A DNA stretch of 64,000 nt from Chishuiella changwenlii. Lineage in GTDB: Bacteria > Bacteroidota > Bacteroidia > Flavobacteriales > Weeksellaceae. Positions 52,790-60,232 of the stretch are shown here, piece by piece (the first letter of the stretch is position 1; the number at the start of each line of letters is the position of its first letter). The stretch is taken from contig NZ_FRBH01000008.1 in NCBI RefSeq assembly GCF_900142565.1, forward strand, positions 169,442-233,441, read 5' to 3'. The position numbers were made by a program, and so were the translations under genes. Below the pieces are notes generated by a model that was not told the DNA's origin, made no database searches, and saw nothing but the letters and a program-made list of their open reading frames with translations.

Positions 52790-55111
52790 TTATATACTTG
52801 TCGGTTGATATATTTCTCTTAATTCTTTTGTTGCTGCGACCATTTCAATTAATGCCTTTTCTGTTTCTTCCCAATGGCGTGTTTTTAGCCCACAATCTGG
52901 ATTTATCCACAACTGATTGGTTGGAATTACATTAGAAGCTTTTTTAATTAAATCTATCATTTCTTGTTTTGTTGGTACACGAGGAGAATGAATGTCATAA
53001 ACACCAGGACCAATATCATTAGGATAGTTAAAATCGGAGAATGCATTTAATAATTCCATCTGACTACGAGAACATTCTATCGTAATAACATCTGCATCTA
53101 AAGCAGCTATGCTGTCTATAATATCATTAAATTCTGAATAACACATATGTGTATGAATTTGTGTAGAATCTGAAACATTACTCGATGATAATTTAAACGA
53201 ATCTACTGCCCATTTAAGGTATTCTTGCCATTCTGTTTTTCTTAATGGTAAACCTTCTCTAATTGCAGGCTCATCTATCTGAATAATTTTTATACCTGCT
53301 GCTTCTAAGTCTTTTACTTCGTCTTGTATAGCCAGTGCAATTTGTTGACAAGTAGTAGATCTTGGTTGATCATCTCTTACAAAAGACCATTGCAAAATTG
53401 TTACTGGACCAGTTAACATTCCTTTTACCCATTTATCTGAAATTGATTGTGCATAACTTGACCAATAAACTGTCATAGCTTCTTCACGGTAAACATCGCC
53501 ATAAATTACTGGAGGTTTTACACATCGGCTACCATAACTTTGTACCCAACCATTTTTAGAAAAAGCAAAGCCTTTTAGTTTTTCACCAAAATATTCTACC
53601 ATATCATTTCGTTCATATTCACCATGAACCAATACATCTATTCCTATTTCTTCTTGCCAACGAATTGTTCGTTCCGTTTCTTGTTTTAATAAATCGTCGT
53701 ATTGTTCTGTAGTTAGTTCGCCTTTTTTATATTTAGATCGCCAACTTCTTACTTCTTGTGTTTGAGGAAATGATCCTATTGTTGTTGTTGGATATAAAGG
53801 AAGATGAAGCACATGTTGTTGAGTTTCTTTTCTATCAATAAACGCACTGTCTCGAGAAAAATCTGAAGGTTGTACTTCATCTAATCTATTTTTAACATGT
53901 TCTTTATGAATTAATTTTGATGTTGTTCGTCTATAAATTGCATCTTGATTCTCTTTATATTTTTCAACCAATGCATCATTTTCAGGATTATTTACAAAAT
54001 CTCGTAAAAAAGCAATTTCACTTACTTTTTGTTTAGCAAATGCTAACCAATCTTTTATTTCTGATGGTAAATTATCTTCGTTTGTTTCTAAATCTAAATC
54101 GTAAGGAGAATGAAGAAGTGAACAAGATGAGGCAATAATAACACGTTCTTCTCCTATTTTTTGAACTGCATTCTGAATAGTTTCAATTGATTTTTTGTAA
54201 TCATTTTTCCAAATGTTTCGTCCGTCAACTAATCCTAATGATAGATTTAAATGTGCTGGAATTTCATTTAAAACAGTATCTAATTGCTCTAAATTTCGAA
54301 CTAAATCTAAATGCAAAATATCAATAGGTAAATTAACTGCAAGTGAAGTGTTATCTTTTAATCCATCAAAGTAAGTAGCAACTTGTATAACAAGTTGAGG
54401 AAATTGTTTTCTAATTTTCTGATAAACATTTTGATAGATTTCTTTTGTCTTATCGTTAATATCCAATGCTAAAAAAGGTTCATCGAACTGAATAACTTTC
54501 GCACCATGTTTTACTAAATCTTCTAAAATTTGTGTGTAAACAGGTAATAAACGATCTATTAAATCTAAACGATCAAAATTTTCTTCTTTTTCTTTTCCTA
54601 ATAATAAATAAGTAACAGCTCCTATTAAAACTGTTTTTGGCTCGAATCCTTCTTTTTTAGCTGAAATAAATTCATTTAAAATTGATTGAGAAAAATAATT
54701 AAAATTCTGATTTTTTGTAAACTCTGGTACAATGTAATGATAATTCGTATCGAACCATTTTGTCATTTCCATTGCAGTAATATCTAAATCATCTTTTTGA
54801 TAACCTCTTGCCATTGCAAAATATAAATCTAATTCAGAATTCTTTTTATTTAATGCTACTGCATTAAATCTTTCTGGTATTGCACCTAAGGAAAGTGTTA
54901 AATCTAAAACTTGATCATAAAAAGAGAAATCATTACATGGAATTAAATCTATGCCAGCTGCTTGCTGAATGTCCCAATTGTTTTTTGTAATTTCTCGTCT
55001 ACATTTTAGCAATGTTTCTAACTGAATTTTTCCTGCCCAATAATTTTCACAGGCTTTTTTTAATTCTCTGTTTGCTCCAATTCGTGGATAACCTAAAATT
55101 TGTGTTTGCAT
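52790..55111 (-). CDS. metE: B12-independent methionine synthase
   Basis: The 773-residue enzyme is full length. The N-terminal half begins LGYPRIGANRELKKACENYW; the C-terminal catalytic barrel carries TTIGSFPQTQEVR, the DVLVHGEYERNDMVEYFGE block, IQIDEPAIREGLPLR, and the zinc ligands in HTHMCYSEFND (His-x-Cys), IECSRSQ, and NPDCGLKTRHW. It transfers a methyl group from methyltetrahydropteroyl-glutamate to homocysteine. It sits alone behind a cobalamin riboswitch, so B12 should turn it off and shift the cell to the B12-dependent enzyme MetH, which is not in the window. Confidence 0.97.
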   Translation of the reverse strand: MQTQILGYPRIGANRELKKACENYWAGKIQLETLLKCRREITKNNWDIQQAAGIDLIPCNDFSFYDQVLDLTLSLGAIPERFNAVALNKKNSELDLYFAMARGYQKDDLDITAMEMTKWFDTNYHYIVPEFTKNQNFNYFSQSILNEFISAKKEGFEPKTVLIGAVTYLLLGKEKEENFDRLDLIDRLLPVYTQILEDLVKHGAKVIQFDEPFLALDINDKTKEIYQNVYQKIRKQFPQLVIQVATYFDGLKDNTSLAVNLPIDILHLDLVRNLEQLDTVLNEIPAHLNLSLGLVDGRNIWKNDYKKSIETIQNAVQKIGEERVIIASSCSLLHSPYDLDLETNEDNLPSEIKDWLAFAKQKVSEIAFLRDFVNNPENDALVEKYKENQDAIYRRTTSKLIHKEHVKNRLDEVQPSDFSRDSAFIDRKETQQHVLHLPLYPTTTIGSFPQTQEVRSWRSKYKKGELTTEQYDDLLKQETERTIRWQEEIGIDVLVHGEYERNDMVEYFGEKLKGFAFSKNGWVQSYGSRCVKPPVIYGDVYREEAMTVYWSSYAQSISDKWVKGMLTGPVTILQWSFVRDDQPRSTTCQQIALAIQDEVKDLEAAGIKIIQIDEPAIREGLPLRKTEWQEYLKWAVDSFKLSSSNVSDSTQIHTHMCYSEFNDIIDSIAALDADVITIECSRSQMELLNAFSDFNYPNDIGPGVYDIHSPRVPTKQEMIDLIKKASNVIPTNQLWINPDCGLKTRHWEETEKALIEMVAATKELREIYQPTSI

Positions 55112-55139
55112 TTTTGTTTTGGTTGTTTTTAATTTTACA

Positions 55140-55153
55140 AAAAATACAAACGC
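55140..55153 (-). promoter_or_regulatory. Shared leader box upstream of metE
   Basis: GCGTTTGTATTTTT (minus strand) ends 28 bases before the metE start. The same 14 bases occur at 57167-57180, at nearly the same distance before the start of the T9SS-tailed propeller gene. Role unknown; possibly part of the expression platform. Confidence 0.5.
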
Positions 55154-55221
55154 GAAGTGATGAATAAATACAGCATACTTATTCCCTTTTAACTACAACT
55201 TAATTTTACTTAATGTTATAT

Positions 55222-55340
55222 GATAGACTGACTTCAAATCGCGAAAGTATCATCTTATGTTTTTATTGGTAATCTGACTTGTAATTCATCATTACTTACA
55301 GTTGCGCGACAGTTCGTGATTCTCACACGATTCTCCAATT
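55222..55340 (-). ncRNA. Cobalamin riboswitch (compact, class II-like) controlling metE
   Basis: On the minus strand the aptamer is bounded by P1 ATTGG (55335-55339) and CCAAT (55265-55269). Its core reads GAGAATCGTGTGAGAATCACG, then AACTGTCGCGCAACTGTAAG and AAGTCAGATTACC, all cobalamin-element signatures. The P6 arm is a minimal hairpin (55281-55295). Downstream, TACTT/AAGT encloses a loop with TCGCGA (hairpin 55231-55248), able to kiss CGCG in the aptamer. It should lower metE expression when cobalamin binds. The 453-base gap between metE and the next gene holds this element, its promoter and the following terminator. Confidence 0.88.
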
Positions 55341-55361
55341 TTTTAACTCATAAATTCTATA

Positions 55362-55393
55362 CAAAGTTAATAACTCAAAACAAATAACTTCAA
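55362..55393 (-). promoter_or_regulatory. Promoter of the metE riboswitch transcript
   Basis: TTG (55391-55393), 21-nt spacer and TAACTTTG (55362-55369) on the minus strand; transcription would begin just before the aptamer P1. Confidence 0.6.
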
Positions 55394-55520
55394 TAGTTTA
55401 AAAAATAAGTTATAATATCTTATATATAATCTAAAAACAAAATATTAAACTTTAAACAGCCTATATTTAATCACTGAAAAGAATAATATTTGGTCGTGAT
55501 AAAATTATTTTAAATAAAAA

Positions 55521-55543
55521 AAGGTTGAGCAATGCTCAACCTT
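55521..55543 (-). terminator. Terminator of the T9SS-tailed propeller gene
   Basis: A 10-bp stem AAGGTTGAGC/GCTCAACCTT with a 3-nt loop, then a run of seven T on the minus strand, 22 bases past the stop. Both arms are identical to those of the terminator at 57401-57423. Confidence 0.9.
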
Positions 55544-55564
55544 CATAACAAATAAATAATAACA

Positions 55565-57136
55565 CTACTTTTTAATAATCTTATAAGTTGTGTTGTTGGT
55601 TTTAATGATATAAACACCTTTTGATAGGTTGTTAACATCTATATTATTTTTACCTTTTTGTAATACTTTTTCTGCAACTTTTAATCCAGCCAAATTATAG
55701 ATTTCAGCTTTATCCGCTTTATCCGTCTCTATAAATAAAGTATTAGTTACTGGATTAGGATAGATATTTGTTCCTGATTTATTTGCATCAATTAATCCTA
55801 AAACTGCTGTAGAAATTGTAATTGGTTGTTCAACAACTTTTCCATTAGAATTAAATGATAAATTGATTGTTGCTGTTCCATTTTTTAATGGTTTGATAAT
55901 TAACTCTTCCTCAGCATTAATTGATATATCTACTACTTCTTCATTTTCTATAATAGTTAACTCTTTTAAAATCGCTGATGATAAATTATCTTCATCAAAA
56001 ACTTTATCTTTTAAATCTATTTTCGTTTCAGAATTAATATGATAAGTTGCTTCTAATCCATTTATTTGTGGTGCACTTACATCAGGAAAAACAGGTAAAG
56101 CTTGAAACCAATAGTAATCATTTAATTGAATTGTTTTTACCAAATTACCTTGATTATCATATCTATGTACCCAGTTTTTTTCATAATGAGCTCCAAAACC
56201 ACTTTCTGTTGTCGTAATAACTAATTCATCAGAAACAGGATCTACTCTTACTCCTGCTCCATAAGCTGTTTGTTTATATTGATTTTCTTGACCTGGAATT
56301 GTTAAAAAGTTTTCATTGAATTGATTATTATCGATGTCATATTTCACCAAATTAGGTTTTCGTGACCAACTAGAACCTGTAAAGAAATAAAGTACATTAC
56401 TTTTTGTAGAAGCACAAAAATTACCTGCGTTCCATGCACTTGCATCACTTGAAATATTAGTAGGAACAGTAATTTCTAATGTTTCTAATGTTACAGGATT
56501 AATTTTTATGATTTTATTCGATTGTGCTGCCCAAACGTTCCCATCTTTTGATTGAACAACAGAATTAAAAGAACCTAAGATTGTTTGTTTAATTTTATGA
56601 GATTTTGGATCTATAATTAGCATACCTCCAGATTGAGAAACTGCAAAAACATAATTTTGAGTTCTAACCATATTTCCTATTTGTCCTTTCTTATTTGTTC
56701 CTTCTATTAATGTACCTACTTGTAGATTTTTAATATCAAATAAATATATTCCTTCTGATGTTCCGATGTAACCTGTTTTAGAATCTACTCCTAGAAATGA
56801 TCTCCCGTCCCCACCAATTGTTGTAAATGAAGCTTCCTTTGTTAATGTTTTAGCATCTGCAACAACTAAACGATTTCCTTGCTTTGAAACGAAGTAAAAT
56901 TTATCACCATAGATTGTTCCAGATTGAGTAGTTACACCAAACTCTTCTCCAGGATTTACAGTTTTATAGGCATTATAATCTACCGTATTATCTGAATTAA
57001 TAAAATTAACTGAACCGTTTGAGTGACCAAACCAGTCTTCGTTTACGATAAATACGCCATTATTAAATTCTTTTGTTTGAGCAAAAGAGTAGTGAAGTGC
57101 ACAAATTGAAACGATAGAAAGTAAAGTTTTTCTCAT
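55565..57136 (-). CDS. Secreted beta-propeller protein (DUF5074/BtuG-like) with T9SS type A sorting domain
   Basis: The 523-residue protein has a signal peptide (MRKTLLSIVSICALHYSFAQ), a YncE/DUF5074-type propeller at ~22-350 (begins NNGVFIVNEDWFGHSNGSVNFI and contains repeated sheet blocks), an Ig-like linker at ~355-445, and a C-terminal T9SS sorting domain (~455-523: NIYPNPVTNTLFIETD, AEIYNLAGLKV, LSKGVYIIKT). It should be exported by the T9SS and attached to the cell surface. A cobalamin riboswitch in its leader and its kinship with the BtuG-like lipoprotein suggest capture of B12 or another cobamide outside the cell. It forms its own transcription unit. Confidence 0.88.
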   Translation of the reverse strand: MRKTLLSIVSICALHYSFAQTKEFNNGVFIVNEDWFGHSNGSVNFINSDNTVDYNAYKTVNPGEEFGVTTQSGTIYGDKFYFVSKQGNRLVVADAKTLTKEASFTTIGGDGRSFLGVDSKTGYIGTSEGIYLFDIKNLQVGTLIEGTNKKGQIGNMVRTQNYVFAVSQSGGMLIIDPKSHKIKQTILGSFNSVVQSKDGNVWAAQSNKIIKINPVTLETLEITVPTNISSDASAWNAGNFCASTKSNVLYFFTGSSWSRKPNLVKYDIDNNQFNENFLTIPGQENQYKQTAYGAGVRVDPVSDELVITTTESGFGAHYEKNWVHRYDNQGNLVKTIQLNDYYWFQALPVFPDVSAPQINGLEATYHINSETKIDLKDKVFDEDNLSSAILKELTIIENEEVVDISINAEEELIIKPLKNGTATINLSFNSNGKVVEQPITISTAVLGLIDANKSGTNIYPNPVTNTLFIETDKADKAEIYNLAGLKVAEKVLQKGKNNIDVNNLSKGVYIIKTNNTTYKIIKK

Positions 57137-57166
57137 AATTATATATTCTTTGTTTGTTTTTTAATG

Positions 57167-57180
57167 AAAAATACAAACGC
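57167..57180 (-). promoter_or_regulatory. Shared leader box upstream of the T9SS-tailed propeller gene
   Basis: The same 14 bases GCGTTTGTATTTTT as at 55140-55153, ending 30 bases before the start codon. Confidence 0.5.
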
Positions 57181-57235
57181 AAATTGAGCATGAATTAATT
57201 TCTAATTCATCTTTCTATCTATTAAGAATGAGATG

Positions 57236-57356
57236 TAATAGACTGCTACTTCAATCGCGAAAGTATGATCTTATAAGTATTGGTAATCTGACTTTGTAAT
57301 TAGAAATTACTTACAGTTGCGCGACAGTTCGTGATTTACACACGATTCCCCAATAT
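57236..57356 (-). ncRNA. Cobalamin riboswitch (compact, class II-like) controlling the T9SS-tailed propeller gene
   Basis: On the minus strand P1 is TATTGG (57350-57355) with CCAATA (57278-57283). The core reads GGGAATCGTGTGTAAATCACG, then AACTGTCGCGCAACTGTAAG and AAGTCAGATTACC. The P6 arm is GTAATT-TCT-AATTAC (57296-57310). A downstream hairpin TACTT/AAGTA (57247-57265) displays TCGCGA in its loop. It closely resembles the metE copy in sequence and layout, so the two are probably duplicates. The 313-base gap upstream of the gene holds this element, its promoter and the end of the preceding operon. Confidence 0.9.
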
Positions 57357-57366
57357 TTCTAGTTGC

Positions 57367-57398
57367 CAAAAGTACAACATTATTCGGTTTATAAACAA
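57367..57398 (-). promoter_or_regulatory. Promoter of the second riboswitch transcript
   Basis: TTG (57396-57398), 21-nt spacer and TACTTTTG (57367-57374) on the minus strand; the -7 element is identical to that of the btuB-like operon. Confidence 0.65.
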
Positions 57399-57400
57399 TA

Positions 57401-57423
57401 AAGGTTGAGCGCTGCTCAACCTT
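57401..57423 (-). terminator. Terminator of the btuB-like operon
   Basis: A 10-bp stem AAGGTTGAGC/GCTCAACCTT with a 3-nt loop, followed on the minus strand by TTTATTGTTT, 27 bases after the DUF4465 stop codon. The T-run is weaker than in its twin at 55521-55543. Confidence 0.75.
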
Positions 57424-57449
57424 TATAAAAATTACTTATATAAAAAGTT

Positions 57450-58298
57450 TTATAATTTCTCTACTTTCAGTTTATCCATTGTAAAGTAAAGTGCTGTATT
57501 TGCATAACCTGCACTCATGTCTGTTGATTCTAAGAAGAATACTAAATATTTTACTTCTCCTAAAGTAGATAAATCAACATCTTGCCATGTTGTAGAAATA
57601 TTACCTACTGCATTACGAAAATCAACAAAGTAATGCGTTACAGGTTTTGCTGTAGTAATTTGATTGTTTGCAGAAACACCGTAAATATGAATTGCAAAAT
57701 AATCTCCTTTTACAAATTTTCTTGCAAACTGATCTCCATTTAAAACTCCATAATAAGACCAAGGACTAATTGCTAATTTTACACTCTTCGCCTTATACTT
57801 ATTTGTAGTATCGTTGATCTTTACAACACTTGAAAATTTATTAACATCAATATTTTCTCCAACTTTTAATTCGCCATTCAAATTATATTGATCTGCATAA
57901 GAAACTAAAAATGGTGTTCCCACTCCATCTGCACCACCTTTTGGCATTGTTCCGTATTGATTTGGAATCCATCCTCCTTCAGACTTTATGTGATCTGTAT
58001 TATCATTACTATTAGAAACTGTGAAACCTGTCCATGATCCCCATGAAGTTACATCATGGCTAAAATTAAAAATTCCTACATTTAATTCAGAGTTTGCTGT
58101 AAGTGTTTTCGACCATATTTTTCCTCCATTTGCATCTAATCCATTCGATAAATCAAATTTTGAGACATCTGCCGTCACAACATTTTGTTCAACTAATTCT
58201 GATGCATCGTCGTCGTTATTACATGATGCTAAAAATAGAATAGAAGATGAAACAAATAAAAGATTAAGAAAAATCTTTTTAGTAAAGTTAAATTTCAT
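57450..58298 (-). CDS. DUF4465 lipoprotein of the B12 locus
   Basis: The 282-residue protein has a type II signal peptide with lipobox LFLASCNN (Cys26) and a DUF4465 domain: SWGSWTGFTVSNSND at ~85-99, PNQYGTMPKGGADGVGTPFLVSY, AKSVKLAISPWSYYGVLNGDQFARKF and THYFVDFRNAVGN, then TWQDVDLSTLGEVKYLVFFLESTDM. DUF4465 proteins are often encoded in Bacteroidota cobamide-uptake loci; function is not established to my knowledge. It is likely surface exposed (acidic DDDASE after the Cys resembles a lipoprotein export signal). It is last in the riboswitch-controlled operon. Confidence 0.85.
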   Translation of the reverse strand: MKFNFTKKIFLNLLFVSSSILFLASCNNDDDASELVEQNVVTADVSKFDLSNGLDANGGKIWSKTLTANSELNVGIFNFSHDVTSWGSWTGFTVSNSNDNTDHIKSEGGWIPNQYGTMPKGGADGVGTPFLVSYADQYNLNGELKVGENIDVNKFSSVVKINDTTNKYKAKSVKLAISPWSYYGVLNGDQFARKFVKGDYFAIHIYGVSANNQITTAKPVTHYFVDFRNAVGNISTTWQDVDLSTLGEVKYLVFFLESTDMSAGYANTALYFTMDKLKVEKL

Positions 58299-58354
58299 TT
58301 TATATGTGTTTAATTATTTAAATTTTTAATTATTAGAACCTATTTATATTCTAA

Positions 58355-59053
58355 TTATTTCTGATTATCAGTATATTGATAAAGTATTCCTTTATCAAAT
58401 GCAACCCATTTAGAAGCTTTCATTCCACTAAATTTTAATGCATTATTTGTCCAAGTATTACACGTATGAAAGATACTATAAGATCCTTTTGCTTCATAAA
58501 ATGCATCATTACGTCCGTATTGAGCTGTAGTTTCAATTAAGATACTTTTATCATCAGCTCTTTTTTGTAATGAGTTACTTATAAATTGAATTAATTTTTT
58601 ATACTGAGCTATAGAAATCATTGCTGTCTTCGACAGCTCATTTTCCTTCATCGTATCATAATAAGTAACATGCAAAGCTGTAGTACCATTACCAATTGCC
58701 GCATTTATTGCTGTTGAAGCTTTTAAATCTGACCATTCTGGTGTATCAAGATAAAACCCCTTATCTCCCCATCCTATTGCTACATATTTAAAATCTGTTC
58801 TCTTACCTATTGTGTTTTCAAATGGAAAAATAGTATTCCAATCTATTTCTTCTGTTTTTACTGGCAATACAATATCTGTATGTACACCATTAGATAAAAG
58901 ATATACTTGTATACTTTTGACTTCTTCTTGTGGAATTTCTTCAACAGTAGATCGTGATAAAACTCTCTCAGTAATTAAATAAACTGCCAAAATAGAAACG
59001 ATACCAAAAATTAAGTAAAGGATGTATTTTAAAGTCTTTTTAAGTATTTTCAT
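58355..59053 (-). CDS. TIGR02117/DUF2459 family membrane-anchored protein
   Basis: The 232-residue protein has one N-terminal membrane helix (~10-30) and a periplasmic domain with family blocks YLLSNGVHTDIVLP at ~51-64, YVAIGWGDKGFYLDTPEW at ~90-107, TTALHVTYY and SYSIFHTCNTWTNNALKFSGM at ~190-210. The conserved His and Cys (FHTCNTW) look like a cysteine-hydrolase pair, but activity is unproven. It lies 21 bases after the PKD-like gene and 56 bases before the DUF4465 gene inside the B12 operon, an unexpected place for this family. Its role in cobamide uptake is inferred from position only. Confidence 0.85.
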   Translation of the reverse strand: MKILKKTLKYILYLIFGIVSILAVYLITERVLSRSTVEEIPQEEVKSIQVYLLSNGVHTDIVLPVKTEEIDWNTIFPFENTIGKRTDFKYVAIGWGDKGFYLDTPEWSDLKASTAINAAIGNGTTALHVTYYDTMKENELSKTAMISIAQYKKLIQFISNSLQKRADDKSILIETTAQYGRNDAFYEAKGSYSIFHTCNTWTNNALKFSGMKASKWVAFDKGILYQYTDNQK

Positions 59054-59074
59054 TAAATATGAGCTTATTTATTA

Positions 59075-60226
59075 TTACTTAATATGAAGATCATAAGCTC
59101 CTCCAACTTCAGTTGAAATCTCTCCTAACCAACCTGCTTCTTGATTAATAGCTGTATAAACCTTAATAAAATCTATTCCCATTAATTTTACTGGATTTCC
59201 ATTTTTATCAACTGCCCAATCAATATCTATATTAGAATCTTCACTATCATTAGACGCATTATCTGCATATCCAAAAGCGTATTGCTTACCTGTCCAATAT
59301 GTTCCATTTCCACTCTGATCTGTATAATTGTCTGGTAAACGAGTTCCTGTAAATTTCAGTTCATTTTGTGCAAACCATAAAGGATAGTAAGATTGTTTAT
59401 GAAATGAGTTCTTTACTTTAAAACCAGAATTTCCTTGATTATCAGACCATTTAATATATTCATTATTTGGTTTTTCATCTTCAACAGTTGGTTTTTGATA
59501 AGTGATTGTATAGTTCTTTATTGCATTAGGATTTTTATACTCACTTCCTGCAATTTCATACCACTCATCTTCGTCTGGTTTTCCATTTTTATTTTTGTCA
59601 TAAGCAACCATTATAATACCTGGTTCAGATGATCCAGCAAAACCATTTCCAAGAATTTTAAAATCTCTTACATTTGGTTTATTCACAATTGTATGATCAA
59701 ATCCAAAAACAACATAACCTCCAAAACCTCCAAGACTGATTACTTTTGGCGCACTACCAACTAAATCTGCGGCAGCATTAGCCACCATTTCTGTTTGAGA
59801 ATTTCCAGTTGTATAAGCTGGAAGTTTATTCACAAATTGTCCAACTGCTGGTAAAAAATCAAATACTTGAGCAATATGTTTACTATACGTTACTGTTTCT
59901 TGAGCTATATTAACTGTCGTTGTATATGTTTTTGTTCCTGCAGCAGTTTTAATTTCTAAACTCAAATTATAAGAACCTGCTTGTTCAGAAACAAAACCTA
60001 AAACTTTTTCGTTACCAACAACTTCATTACCCAATTTCCAAGTATACGCTGCACTATCATTTCCTAGCGCTTTAGGTACTATTGATAATGTTTTTAATCG
60101 CGTACCGTTATAAGAACTTTCTAATGCAACTTCATCATCTAAATGGATAATTGTTTCATCCTCACTACAGCTTTGTAATACAACTAAACTTAATGCGGTT
60201 AATAATAGATTTTTTGTGTTTTTCAT
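59075..60226 (-). CDS. PKD-like surface lipoprotein of the B12 locus
   Basis: The 383-residue protein has a type II signal peptide (LVVLQSCSED, Cys20), a PKD/Ig-like domain at ~30-108 (YTWKLGNEVVGNEKVLGFV), and a C-terminal domain rich in aromatic residues: GFGGYVVFGFDHTIVNKP, SSEPGIIMVAYDKNKNGKPD, EWYEIAGSEY, KQSYYPLWFA, TYWTGKQYAFGYADN and GWLGEISTEVGGAYDLHIK. This C-terminal family is recurrent beside BtuG/BtuB in Bacteroidota. Asp-rich DKNKNGKPDEDEW looks like a calcium site. It is probably a surface accessory for cobamide capture. Starts 6 bases after the BtuG-like gene. Confidence 0.8.
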   Translation of the reverse strand: MKNTKNLLLTALSLVVLQSCSEDETIIHLDDEVALESSYNGTRLKTLSIVPKALGNDSAAYTWKLGNEVVGNEKVLGFVSEQAGSYNLSLEIKTAAGTKTYTTTVNIAQETVTYSKHIAQVFDFLPAVGQFVNKLPAYTTGNSQTEMVANAAADLVGSAPKVISLGGFGGYVVFGFDHTIVNKPNVRDFKILGNGFAGSSEPGIIMVAYDKNKNGKPDEDEWYEIAGSEYKNPNAIKNYTITYQKPTVEDEKPNNEYIKWSDNQGNSGFKVKNSFHKQSYYPLWFAQNELKFTGTRLPDNYTDQSGNGTYWTGKQYAFGYADNASNDSEDSNIDIDWAVDKNGNPVKLMGIDFIKVYTAINQEAGWLGEISTEVGGAYDLHIK

Positions 60227-60232
60227 CGTTTT

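Noticed and set aside
55222..55340. SAM-type riboswitch before metE
   Set aside because: The conserved blocks are those of the cobalamin element, and the element also precedes B12 surface genes.
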